Source: Sialis fuliginosa
Taxonomy: Eukaryota > Arthropoda > Insecta > Megaloptera > Sialidae
Reading direction: 5' to 3'
Assembly: GCA_961205875.1 (NCBI GenBank)
Contig: OY540818.1
Span: forward strand, 2,117,361 to 2,181,360
Length of the DNA: 64,000 bases
The notes under the pieces were generated by a model. The model was not told where the DNA came from. It was given only the letters and a program-made list of their open reading frames with translations, and made no database searches. This document shows, piece after piece, positions 11,901 to 25,150 of the stretch (the stretch's first letter is position 1; each line of letters begins with the position of its first letter). The position numbers and the translations under genes were made by a program.

Positions 11901-14900
11901 TAAACATAAATTTAAACATAAATTTAAACATAAATTTTAACAAAAATTAAAACAAACTTAAATTTAAACATAAATTTAAACATAAATTAAATCTTAAACA
12001 TATACTTAAACATAAACTTAAACATAAACTTAAACATAAATTTAAACATAAATTTAAACATAAATTTAAACATAAATTAAAACATAAATTTAAACATAAA
12101 TTTAAAAATAAATTTAAACATAAATTAAAACAAACTTAAATTTAAACATAAATTTAAACATAAATTTAAACATAAATTAAAACATAAACTTAAATTTAAA
12201 CATAAATTTAAATATAATATTAAACTTAAATTTAAACATAAATTTAAACATAAATTTAAACATAAATTTAAAGATAAATTAAAACAAAAATTAAAACATA
12301 AACTTAAACATAAACTTAAACATAAATTAAAACATAAATTAAAACATAAACTTAAACATAAACTTAAACATAAACTTAAACATAAACTTAAACATAAATT
12401 TAAACATAAATTTAAACATTAATTTAAACATTAATTTAAACATAAATTTAAACATAAATTTAAACTTAAATTTAAACATAAATTAAAACATAAATTAAAA
12501 CATAAATTTAAACATAAATTTAAACATAAATTTAAACATAAATTTAAACATAAATTTAAACATAAATTTAAACATAAATTTAAACATAAATTTAAACATA
12601 AATTTAAACATAAATTTAAACATAAATTTAAACATAATTTTAAACATAAATTTAAAAATAAATATAAACATAAATTTAAACATAAATTTAAACATAAATT
12701 TAAACATAAATTTAAACATAAATTTAAACATAAATTTAAACATAAATTTAAACATAAATTTTAACAAAAATTAAAACAAACTTAAATTTAAACATAAATT
12801 TAAACATAAATTAAATCTTAAACATATACTTAAACATAAACTTAAACATAAACTTAAACATAAATTTAAACATAAATTTAAACATAAATTTAAACATAAA
12901 TTAAAACATAAATTTAAACATAAATTTAAAAATAAATTTAAACATAAATTAAAACAAACTTAAATTTAAACATAAATTTAAACATAAATTTAAACATAAA
13001 TTTAAACATAAATTTAAACATAAATTAAATCTTAAACATAAACTTAAACATAAATTTAAACATAAATTTAAACATAAATTAAAACATAAACTTAAATTTA
13101 AACATAAATTTAAACATAAATTTAAACATAAATTTAAACATAAATTTAAACATAAATTTAAACATAAATTTAAACATAAATTTAAACATAAATTTAAACA
13201 TATATTTAAACATAAATTTAAACATAAATTTAAACATAAATTTAAACATAAATTTAAACATAAATTTAAACATAAATTTAAACATAAATTTAAACATAAA
13301 TTTAAACATAAATTAAAACAAACTTAAATTTAAACATAAATTTAAACATAAATTATATCTTAAACATATACTTAAACATAAACTTAAACATAAACCTAAA
13401 CATAAATTTAAACATAAATTTAAACATAAATTAAAACAAACTTAAATTTAAACATAAATTTAAACATAAATTTAAACATAAATTTAAACATAAATTTAAA
13501 CATAAATTTAAACATAAATTTAAACATAAATTTAAACATAAATTTAAACATAAATTTAAACATAAATTTAAACATAAATTTAAACATAAATTTAAACATA
13601 AATTAAATCTTAAACATAAACTTAAACATAAATTTAAACATAAATTTAAACATAAATTAAAACATAAACTTAAATTTAAACATAAATTTAAATATAAATT
13701 TAAACTTAAATTTAAACATAAATTTAAACATAAATTTAAACATAAATTTAAAGATAAATTTAAATTTAAATATAAATTTAAACATAAATTTAAACATAAA
13801 TTTAGACATAAATTAAAACAAAAATTAAAACATAAACTTAAACATAAACTTAAACATAAATTAAAACATAAATTAAAACATAAACTTAAACATAAACTTA
13901 AACATAAACTTAAACATAAACTTAAACATAAACTTAAACATAAATTTAAACATAAATTTAAACATTAATTTAAACATTAATTTAAACATAAATTTAAACA
14001 TAAATTTAAACTTAAATTTAAACATAAATTAAAACATAAATTAAAACATAAATTTAAACATAAATTTAAACATAAATTTAAACATAAATTTAAACATAAA
14101 TTTAAACATAAATTTAAACATAAATTTAAACATAAATTTAAACATAAATTTAAACATAAATTTAAACATAAATTTAAACATAATTTTAAACATAAATTTA
14201 AAAATAAATATAAACATAAATTTAAACATAAATTTAAACATAAATTTAAACATAAATTTAAACATAAATTTAAACATAAATTTAAACATAAATTTAAACA
14301 TAAATTTTAACAAAAATTAAAACAAACTTAAATTTAAACATAAATTTAAACATAAATTAAATCTTAAACATATACTTAAACATAAACTTAAACATTAACT
14401 TAAACATAAATTTAAACATAAATTTAAACATAAATTTAAACATAAATTAAAACATAAATTTAAACATAAATTTAAAAATAAATTTAAACATAAATTAAAA
14501 CAAACTTAAATTTAAACATAAATTTAAACATAAATTTAAACATAAATTTAAACATAAATTTAAACATAAATTAAATCTTAAACATAAACTTAAACATAAA
14601 TTTAAACATAAATTTAAACATAAATTAAAACATAAACTTAAATTTAAACATAAATTTAAACATAAATTTAAACATAAATTTAAACATAAATTTAAACATA
14701 AATTTAAACATAAATTTAAACATAAATTTAAACATAAATTTAAACATAAATTTAAACATATATTTAAACATAAATTTAAACATAAATTTAAACATAAATT
14801 ATATCTTAAACATATACTTAAACATAAACTTAAACATAAACCTAAACATAAATTTAAACATAAATTTAAACATAAATTAAAAAAACTTAAATTTAAACAT

Positions 14901-17181
14901 AAATTTAAACATAAATTTAAACATAAATTTAAACATAAATTTAAACATAAATTTAAACATAAATTTAAACATAAATTTAAACATAAATTTAAACATAAAT
15001 TTAAACATAAATTTAAACATAAATTTAAACATAAATTTAAACATAAATTAAATCTTAAACATAAACTTAAACATAAATTTAAACATAAATTTAAACATAA
15101 ATTAAAACATAAACTTAAATTTAAACATAAATTTAAATATAAATTTAAACTTAAATTTAAACATAAATTTAAACATAAATTTAAACATAAATTTAAAGAT
15201 AAATTTAAATTTAAATATAAATTTAAACATAAATTTAAACATAAATTTAGACATAAATTAAAACAAAAATTAAAACATAAACTTAAACATAAACTTAAAC
15301 ATAAATTAAAACATAAATTAAAACATAAACTTAAACATAAACTTAAACATAAACTTAAACATAAACTTAAACATAAACTTAAACATAAATTTAAACATAA
15401 ATTTAAACATTAATTTAAACATTAATTTAAACATAAATTTAAACATAAATTTAAACTTAAATTTAAACATAAATTAAAACATAAATTAAAACATAAATTT
15501 AAACATAAATTTAAACATAAATTTAAACATAAATTTAAACATAAATTTAAACATAAATTTAAACATAAATTTAAACATAAATTTAAACATAAATTTTAAC
15601 AAAAATTAAAACAAACTTAAATTTAAACATAAATTTAAACATAAATTAAATCTTAAACATATACTTAAACATAAACTTAAACATAAACTTAAACATAAAC
15701 TTAAACATAAATTTAAACATAAATTTAAACATAAATTTAAACATAAATTAAAACATAAATTTAAACATAAATTTAAAAATAAATTTAAACTTAAATTAAA
15801 ACAAACTTAAATTTAAACATAAATTTAAACATAAATTTAAACATAAATTTAAACATAAATTTAAACATAAATTAAATCTTAAACATAAACTTAAACATAA
15901 ATTTAAACATAAATTTAAACATAAATTAAAACATAAACTTAAATTTAAACATAAATTTAAACATAAATTTAAACATAAATTTAAACATAAATTTAAACAT
16001 AAATTTAAACATAAATTTAAACATAAATTTAAACATAAATTTAAACATAAATTTAAACATAAATTTAAACATAAATTTAAACATAAATTTAAACATAAAT
16101 TTAAACATAAATTTAAACATAAATTTAAACATAAATTTAAACATAAATTTAAACATAAATTTAAACATAAATTTAAACAACAAATTTAAACATAAATTCA
16201 AACATAATTTTAAACATAAATTTAAACATAAATTTTAACATAAATTTAAACATAAATTTAAACATAAATTAAAACATAAACTTAAATTTAAATATAAATT
16301 TAAACATAAATTTAAACTTAAATTTAAACATAAATTAAAACATAAACTTAAACATAAACTTAAACATAAATTTAAACATAAATTTAAACATATATTTAAA
16401 TATAAATTAAAACATAAATTTAAACATAAATTTAAAATAAAATTTAAACATAAATTAAAACAAACTTAAATTTAAACATAAATTAAAACAAACTTAAATT
16501 TAAACATAAATTTAAACATAAATTAAATCTTAAACATAAACTTAAACATAAATTTAAACATAAATTTAAACATAAATTAAAACATAAACTTTAATTTAAA
16601 CATAAATTTAAACATAAATTTAAACTTAAATTTAAACATAAATTTAAACATAAATTTAAACATAAATTTAAAGATAAATTTAAATTTAAATATAAACTTA
16701 AACTTAAACATAAACTTAAACATAAACTTAAACATAAATTTTAACATAAATTTAAACATAAATTTAAACATAAATTTAAACATAAATTTAAACATAAATT
16801 TAAACAACAAATTTAAACATAAATTCAAACATAATTTTAAACATAAATTTAAACATAAATTTTAACATAAATTTAAACATAAATTAAAACATAAATTTAA
16901 ACATAAATTTAAACATAAATTTAAACATAATATAAAACATAAATTAAAACATAAACTTAATTTAAACATAAATTTAAACATAAATTTAAACATAAATTTA
17001 AACATAAATTTAAACATAAATTTAAACATAAATTAAAATATAAACATAAATTTAAACATAAATTTAAACATAAATTTAATCATAAATTTAAGTATAAATA
17101 TAAACATAAATTTAAACATAAATTAAAACATAAACTTAAATTTAAACATAAATTAAACTTAAATTAAAACATAAATTAAAA
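8965..17181 (+). repeat. Forward 12-bp satellite array, block 2
   Basis: Forward 12-mer array with the same HOR vocabulary as block 1. The rare string TTAATGTAATTTTG occurs at 7017-7030 and 10091-10104, linking 7.0-7.8 kb with 10.1-10.9 kb. Words with CAACAAATTTAAAC followed by ATAAATTCAAAC recur at several sites. Most of the block, 10158-16929, is a duplicate of the window start. No gene is seen. Confidence 0.95.
10158..16929 (+). repeat. Large satellite super-unit, copy 2
   Basis: Second copy of 1-6748. All diagnostic variants appear in the same order, including the 824-bp pair (about 11349-12996), the 1445-bp pair (TTTAGACAT at 13805 and 15250) and the single CATTAACTT variant near 14394 matching 4213. 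I saw essentially only monomer-number differences. The neighbouring islands are not at matching distances (8065 against 17272 and 19469), so the duplication does not include them as one unit. Confidence 0.9.
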
Positions 17182-17271
17182 CATAAACATATACATAAAC
17201 ATAAACATAAACTTAAACATAAACATAAACATAAACATAAACATAAAACATAAACATAAACATAAACATAA
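17182..17271 (+). repeat. (CATAAA)n hexamer array, left arm of island 2
   Basis: A short left arm of about 14 hexamers, with CATATA and CTTAAA interruptions. It lacks the ATAAGCATAAACAAAAACAT interruption of the other three left arms, suggesting internal contraction. It is again preceded by CATAAATTAAAACATAAA. Confidence 0.9.
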
Positions 17272-17536
17272 GCATTTAACATAAACTAAATCATACACCT
17301 AAATTAACATATAACAACAACTGCAAATTTACTCGATTTGTATTAAATCGGTCTATTTTGATAATAAACGCCTCGATTCGTATCAATAACAATCGGATCA
17401 AATTATTTTCATTCAATTCCATCAGTTTGGATACTTATCGGAAAATTAGTGTTTAAATGACTAGATTTGACATTATTTGATGTAATTTGAGTCAAATGAT
17501 GATTTTCGACCCAATTCTTTTTTACAATAAAAAAAA
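17272..17536. other. 265-bp unique island, copy 2
   Basis: Same length and order as the other islands, with the most private changes, about six. These include two inside the left half of the 17-bp palindrome (CAAATTTACTCGATTTG at 17324-17340), one CpG lost at GTAT, and two A/T changes at the right edge. The palindrome is broken, unlike copies 1, 3 and 4. A minus-strand frame enters the island from the hexamer array, but its only non-repetitive part is about 25 residues with no recognisable domain. Confidence 0.9.
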
Positions 17537-17813
17537 ATGTTTATGTTTATGTTGTTGTTTATGTTTAATTTTATGTTTATGTTTATGTTGATGTTTATGT
17601 TTATGTTTATGTTTATGTTTATGTTTATGTTTATGTTTATGTTTATGTTTATGTTTATGTTTATGTTTATGTTTATGTTTATGTTTATGTTTATGTTTAT
17701 GTTTATGTTTATGTTTATGTTTATGTTTATGTTTATGTTTATGTTCATGTTTATGTTTATGTTTATGTTTATGTTTATGTTTATTTTTATGTTTATGTTT
17801 ATGTTTAAGTTTA
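17537..17813 (-). repeat. (TTTATG)n hexamer array, right arm of island 2
   Basis: About 46 hexamers inverted relative to the left arm, with a few interruptions (GTTGTT, GTTGATG, TTCATG, TTATTTT). The right arm is much longer than the 90-bp left arm. Reading frames here are repeat-derived. Confidence 0.95.
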
Positions 17814-17955
17814 TGTTTAAATTTAAGTTCATGTTTTAATTTATGTTTAAATTTATGTTTAAAATGTATGTTTAAATTTATGTTTAAGTTTATGTTTAAA
17901 GTTATGTTTTAATTCATGTTTCAATTTATGTTAAAATTTATGTTTAAATTTATGT
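17814..17955 (-). repeat. Inverted 12-mer tail of composite locus 2
   Basis: Same ordered inverted words as at 8811-8962 (TTCATGTTTTAA, AAAATGTATG, TTTAAAGTTATG, TTTCAATTTATG), then the switch to forward orientation. Confidence 0.85.
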
Positions 17956-17977
17956 ACATAAATTTAAACATAAATTT
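17934..17977. repeat. 44-bp perfect palindrome, orientation switch 2
   Basis: Perfect inverted repeat with no spacer, centred on GTAC at 17954-17957. Both arms are 12-mer units, so it marks a tail-to-tail junction of inverted and forward arrays. It could extrude as a cruciform or be a target for hairpin-cleaving nucleases. Confidence 0.9.
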
Positions 17978-19240
17978 AAACATAAATCTAAACATAAATT
18001 TAAACATAAATTTAAACAACAAATTTAAACATAAATTCAAACATAATTTTAAACATAAATTTAAACTTTAATTTAAACATTAATTTAAACAACAAATTTA
18101 AACATAAATTCAAACATAATTTTAAACATAAATTTAAACATAAATTTAAACATAAATTTAAACATAAATTAAAACATAAATTTAAACATAAATTTAAACA
18201 TAAATTTAAACATAAATTTAAACATAAATTTAAACATAAATTTAAACATAAATTTAAACATAAATTTAAACATAAATTTAAACATAAATTAAAACATAAA
18301 TTTAAACATAAATTTAAAAATAAATTTAAACATAAATTAAAACAAACTTAAATTTAAACATAAATTTAAACATAAATTTAAACATAAATTTAAACATAAA
18401 TTAAATCTTAAACATAAACTTAAACATAAATTTAAACATAAATTTAAACATAAATTAAAACATAAACTTAAATTTAAACATAAATTTAACCATAAATTTA
18501 AACTTAAATTTAAACATAAATTTAAACATAAATTTAAACATAAATTTAAAGATAAATTTAAATTTAAATATAAATTTAAACATAAATTTAAACATAAATT
18601 TAAACATAAATTTAAACATAAATTTAAACATAAATTTAAACATAAATTTAAACATAAATTTAAACATAAATTTAAACATAAATTTAAACATAAATTTAAA
18701 CATAAATTTAAACAACAAATTTAAACATAAATTTAAACATAAATTTAAACATAAATTTAAACATAAATTTAAACATAAATTTAAACATAAATTCAAATAT
18801 AATTTTAAACATAAATTTAAACATAAATTTTAACATAAATTTAAACATAAATTAAAACATAAATTTAAACATAAATTTAAACATAAATTTAAATATAAAT
18901 TAAAACATAAATTAAAACATAAACTTAAATTTAAACATAAATTAAATCTTAAACATAAACTTAACATAAATTTAAACATAAATTTAAACATAAATTTAAA
19001 CATAAATTAAAACAAAAACTTAAATTTAAATATAAATTTAAACATAAATTTAAACTTAAATTTAAACATAAATTAAAACATAAACTTAAACATAAACTTA
19101 AACATAAACTTAAACATAAATTTAATCATAAATTTAAGTATAAATATAAACATAAATTTAAACATAAATTAAAACATAAACTTAAATTTAAACATAAATT
19201 TAAACTTAAATTAAAACATAAATTAAAACATAAACTTAAA
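17978..19240 (+). repeat. Forward 12-bp satellite array, block 3
   Basis: Forward 12-mers between composite loci 2 and 3. The block includes repeated CAACAAATTTAAAC/ATAAATTCAAAC landmarks near 18020, 18090 and 18715, and the GATAAA marker near 18550. The last 350 bp match 57.86-57.97 kb, in front of island 4. No gene is seen. Confidence 0.93.
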
Positions 19241-19468
19241 CATAAACATAAACATAAACATAAACATAAACATAAACATAAACATAAACATAAACATAAA
19301 CATAAACATAAACATAAACATAAACATAAACATAAACATAAACATAAACTTAAACATAAACATAAACATAAACATAAACATAAACATAAGCATAAACAAA
19401 AACATAAACATAAACATAAATATAAACATAAACATAAACATAAAACATAAACATAAACATAAACATAA
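19241..19468 (+). repeat. (CATAAA)n hexamer array, left arm of island 3
   Basis: About 38 hexamers, with an internal CTTAAA near 19347, the ATAAGCATAAACAAAAACAT interruption (G at 19390, 79 bp before the island) and a TATAAA word. All three interruptions are shared, in order, with the left arm of island 4, which differs by about one hexamer. Confidence 0.95.
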
Positions 19469-19733
19469 GCATTTAACATAAACTAAATCATACACCTAAA
19501 TAAACATATAACAACAACTGCAAATCGACTCGATTTGTATTAAATCGGTCTATTTTGATAATAAACGCCTCGATTCGTACCAATAACAATCGGATCATAT
19601 TATTTTCATTCAATTCAATCAGTTTGGATACTTATCGGAAAATTAGTGTTTAAATGACTAGATTTGACATTATTTGATGTAATTTGAGTCAAATGATGAT
19701 TTTCGACTCAATTCTTTTTTACAATTAAAAATA
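19469..19733. other. 265-bp unique island, copy 3
   Basis: Conserved in full length. The 17-bp palindrome is intact at 19521-19537. About three private substitutions are seen: GGATCATATT, ATTCAATCAG and TTCGACTCAA. CpGs and the CTCGATT...AATCGG internal repeat are kept. No coding sequence is recognised. Confidence 0.9.
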
Positions 19734-20030
19734 ATGTTTATGTTTATGTTGTTGTTTATGTTTAAGTTTATGTTTATGTTTATGTTTATGTTTATGTTTA
19801 TGTTTATGTTTATGTTTATGTTTATGTTTATGTTTATGTTTATGTTTATGTTTATGTTTATGTTTATGTTTATGTTTATGTTTATGTTTATGTTTATGTT
19901 TATGTTTATGTTTATGTTTATGTTTATGTTTATGTTTATGTTTATGTTTATGTTTATGTTTATGTTTATGTTTATGTTTATGTTTATGTTTATGTTTATG
20001 TTTATGTTTATGTTTATGTTTATGTTTATT
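19734..20030 (-). repeat. (TTTATG)n hexamer array, right arm of island 3
   Basis: From about 19764 on this is a nearly perfect run of about 44 uninterrupted TTTATG hexamers, the cleanest hexamer stretch in the window. It ends abruptly in TTATTATATAAATATAAAC and returns straight to forward 12-mers, without the inverted tail or the GTAC palindrome present after islands 1, 2 and 4. That implies a deletion or separate rearrangement at 20030. Confidence 0.95.
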
Positions 20031-23000
20031 ATATAAATATAAACATAAATTTAAACATAAATTTAAACATAAATTTAAAGATAAATTTAAATTTAAATAT
20101 AAACTTAAACATAAACTTAAACATAAACTTAAACATAAATTTAAACATAAATTTAAACATAAATTTAAACATAAATTTAAACATAAATTTAAACATAAAT
20201 TTAAACAACAAATTTAAACATAAATTCAAACATAATTTTAAACATAAATTTAAACATAAATTTTAACATAAATTTAAACATTAATTAAAACATAAATTTA
20301 AACATAAATTTAAACTTAAATATAAATTTAAACATAAATTAAAACAAAAATTAAAACATAAACTTAAACATAAACTTAAACATAAACTTAAACATAAATT
20401 TAAACATAAATTTTAACATAAATTTAAACATAAATTAAAACATAAATTTAAACATAAATTTAAACATAAATTTAAACATAAATTAAAACATAAAAAAAAA
20501 CATAAACTTAAATTTAAACATAAATTTAAACATAAATTTAAACATTATTTTAAACATAAATTTAAACATAAATTAAAATATAAACATAAATTTTAACATA
20601 AATTTAAACATAAATAAAAATATAAACATAAATTTAAACATAAATTTAAACATAAATTTAAGCATAAATATAAACATAAATTTAAACATAAATTAAAACA
20701 TAAACTTAAATTTAAACATAAATTTAAACATAAATTAAAACATAAATTAAAACATAAACATAAACATAAACATAAATTTAAACATAAATTTAAATATAAA
20801 TTTAAACATAAATTTAAACATTAATTTAAACATAAATTTAAACATAAATTAAAACATAAATTAAAACATAAACTTAAACATAAACTTAAACATAATCTTA
20901 AACATAAATTTAAACATAAATTTAACCATAAATTTAAACATAAATTTAAACATAAATTTAAACATCAATTTAAACAACAAATTTAAACATAAATTCAAAC
21001 ATAATTTTAAACATAAATTTAAACATAAATTTAAACATAAATTTAAACATAAATTTTAACATAAATTTAAACATTAATTAAAACATAAATTTAAACATAA
21101 ATTTAAACTTAAATATAAATTTAAACATAAATTAAAACAAAAATTAAAACATAAACTTAAACATAAACTTAAACATAAACTTAAACATAAATTTAAACAT
21201 AAATTTTAACATAAATTTAAACATAAATTAAAACATAAATTTAAACATAAATTTAAACATAAATTTAAACATAAATTAAAACATAAAAAAAAACATAAAC
21301 TTAAATTTAAACATAAATTTAAACATAAATTTAAACATTATTTTAAACATAAATTTAAACATAAATTAAAATATAAACATAAATTTTAACATAAATTTAA
21401 ACATAAATAAAAATATAAACATAAATTTAAACATAAATTTAAACATAAATTTAAGCATAAATATAAACATAAATTTAAACATAAATTAAAACATAAACTT
21501 AAATTTAAACATAAATTTAAACATAAATTAAAACATAAATTAAAACATAAACATAAACATAAACATAAATTTAAACATAAATTTAAATATAAATTTAAAC
21601 ATAAATTTAAACATTAATTTAAACATAAATTTAAACATAAATTAAAACATAAATTAAAACATAAACTTAAACATAAACTTAAACATAATCTTAAACATAA
21701 ATTTAAACATAAATTTAACCATAAATTTAAACATAAATTTAAACATAAATTTAAACATCAATTTAAACAACAAATTTAAACATAAATTCAAACATAATTT
21801 TAAACATAAATTTAAACATAAATTTAAACATAAATTTAAACATAAATTTAAACATAAATTTAAACATAAATTAAAACATAAAAAAAAACATAAACTTAAA
21901 TTTAAACATAAATTTAAACATAAATTTAAACATTATTTTAAACATAAATTTAAACATAAATTAAAACATAAACTTAAATTTAAACATAAATTTAAACATA
22001 AATTTAAACATTATTTTAAACATAAATTAAAACATAAATTAAAACATAAACTTAAATTTAAACATAAATTTAAACATAAATTTAAACATAAATTTAAACA
22101 TAAATTTAAACATAAATTTAAACATAAATTAAAATATAAACTTAAATTTAAACATAAATTTAAACATAAATTAAATCTTAAACATAAACTTAAACATAAA
22201 TTTAAACATAAATTTAAACATAAATTAAAACATAAACTTAAATTTAAACATAAATTTAAACATAAATTTAAACTTAAATTTAAACATAAATTAAAACATA
22301 AACTTAAACATAAACTTAAACATAAATTTAAACATAAATTTAAACATTAATTTAAACATAAATTTAAACATAAATTTAAACATAAATTTAAACAACAAAT
22401 TTAAACATAAATTCAAACATAATTTTACACATAAATTTAAACATAAATTTTAACATAAATTTAAACATAAATTAAAACATAAATTTAAACATAAATTTAA
22501 ACATAAATTTAAATATAAATTAAAACATAAATTAAAACATAAACTTAAATTTAAACATAAATTTAAACATAAATTAAATCTTAAACATAACCTAACATAA
22601 ATTTAAACATAAATTTAAACATAAATTAAAACATAAACTTAAATTTAAATATAAATTTAAACATAAATTTAAACTTAAATTTAAACATAAATTAAAACAT
22701 AAACTTAAACATAAACTTAAACATAAACTTAAACATAAATTTAAACATAAATTTAAACATAAATTTAAACATAAATTAAAACATAAATTTAAACATAAAT
22801 TTAAAAATAAATTTAAACATAAATTAAAACAAACTTAAATTTAAACATAAATTAAATCTTAAACATAAACTTAAACATAAATTTAAACATAAATTTAAAC
22901 ATAAATTAAAACATAAACTTAAATTTAAACATAAATTTAAACATAAATTTAAACTTAAATTTAAACATAAATTTAAACATAAATTTAAACATAAATTTAA

Positions 23001-25150
23001 AGATAAATTTAAATTTAAATATAAACTTAAACATAAACTTAAACATAAACTTAAACATAAATTTAAACATAAATTTAAACATAAATTTAAACATAAATTT
23101 AAACATAAATTTAAACATAAATTTAAACAACAAATTTAAACATAAATTCAAACATAATTTTAAACATAAATTTAAACATAAATTTTAACATAAATTTAAA
23201 CATTAATTAAAACATAAATTTAAACATAAATTTAAACTTAAATATAAATTTAAACATAAATTAAAACAAAAATTAAAACATAAACTTAAACATAAACTTA
23301 AACATAAACTTAAACATAAATTTAAACATAAATTTTAACATAAATTTAAACATAAATTAAAACATAAATTTAAACATAAATTTAAACATAAATTTAAACA
23401 TAAATTAAAACATAAAAAAAAACATAAACTTAAATTTAAACATAAATTTAAACATAAATTTAAACATTATTTTAAACATAAATTTAAACATAAATTAAAA
23501 TATAAACATAAATTTTAACATAAATTTAAACATAAATAAAAATATAAACATAAATTTAAACATAAATTTAAACATAAATTTAAGCATAAATATAAACATA
23601 AATTTAAACATAAATTAAAACATAAACTTAAATTTAAACATAAATTTAAACATAAATTAAAACATAAATTAAAACATAAACATAAACATAAACATAAATT
23701 TAAACATAAATTTAAATATAAATTTAAACATAAATTTAAACATTAATTTAAACATAAATTTAAACATAAATTAAAACATAAATTAAAACATAAACTTAAA
23801 CATAAACTTAAACATAATCTTAAACATAAATTTAAACATAAATTTAACCATAAATTTAAACATAAATTTAAACATAAATTTAAACATCAATTTAAACAAC
23901 AAATTTAAACATAAATTCAAACATAATTTTAAACATAAATTTAAACATAAATTTAAACATAAATTTAAACATAAATTTAAACATAAATTTAAACATAAAT
24001 TAAAACATAAAAAAAAACATAAACTTAAATTTAAACATAAATTTAAACATAAATTTAAACATTATTTTAAACATAAATTTAAACATAAATTAAAACATAA
24101 ACTTAAATTTAAACATAAATTTAAACATAAATTTAAACATAAATTTAAACATAAATTTAAACATAAATTTAAACATAAATTTAAACATAAATTAAAATAT
24201 AAACTTAAATTTAAACATAAATTTAAACATAAATTAAATCTTAAACATAAACTTAAACATAAATTTAAACATAAATTTAAACATAAATTAAAACATAAAC
24301 TTAAATTTAAACATAAATTTAAACATAAATTTAAACTTAAATTTAAACATAAATTAAAACATAAACTTAAACATAAACTTAAACATAAATTTAAACATAA
24401 ATTTAAACATTAATTTAAACATAAATTTAAACATAAATTTAAACATAAATTTAAACAACAAATTTAAACATAAATTCAAACATAATTTTACACATAAATT
24501 TAAACATAAATTTTAACATAAATTTAAACATAAATTAAAACATAAATTTAAACATAAATTTAAACATAAATTTAAATATAAATTAAAACATAAATTAAAA
24601 CATAAACTTAAATTTAAACATAAATTTAAACATAAATTAAATCTTAAACATAACCTAACATAAATTTAAACATAAATTTAAACATAAATTTAAACATAAA
24701 TTAAAACATAAACTTAAATTTAAATATAAATTTAAACATAAATTTAAACTTAAATTTAAACATAAATTAAAACATAAACTTAAACATAAACTTAAACATA
24801 AACTTAAACATAAATTTAAACATAAATTTAAACATAAATTTAAACATAAATTAAAACATAAATTTAAACATAAATTTAAAAATAAATTTAAACATAAATT
24901 AAAACAAACTTAAATTTAAACATAAATTTAAACATAAATTAAATCTTAAACATAAACTTAAACATAGATTTAAACATAAATTTAAACATAAATTAAAACA
25001 TAAACTTAAATTTAAACATAAATTTAAACATAAATTTAAACTTAAATTTAAACATAAATTTAAACATAAATTTAAACATTAATTTAAAGATAAATTTAAA
25101 TTTAAATATAAACTTAAACATAAACTTAAACATAAACTTAAACATAAATT
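20031..25150 (+). repeat. Forward 12-bp satellite array, block 4
   Basis: Forward 12-mers arranged in a 793-bp HOR and longer units. Landmarks are CATAAAAAAAAACATAAAC (near 20491, 21284, 21890, 23413 and 24009), CATCAATTTAAACAACAAAT (near 20963, 21756 and 23886), CATTATTTTAAAC and a 3-4 hexamer CATAAA run. No gene is seen. Confidence 0.94.
20182..21767 (+). repeat. 793-bp higher-order repeat, tandem pair
   Basis: Diagnostic words recur at an offset of exactly 793 bp: the A-run word at 20491/21284, CATCAATTT at 20963/21756 and CAACAAATT at 20975/21768. A third, partial copy follows to about 21.9 kb, and related copies lie at 23.1-23.9 and 25.9-26.7 kb. Confidence 0.85.

Noticed and set aside
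20491..20510. Poly-A tail of a retroposed element at CATAAAAAAAAACAT words
   Set aside because: The A-run is only nine bases, is identical in many HOR copies at the same position, and is explained by one changed hexamer (CTTAAA or TTAAAA to AAAAAA).
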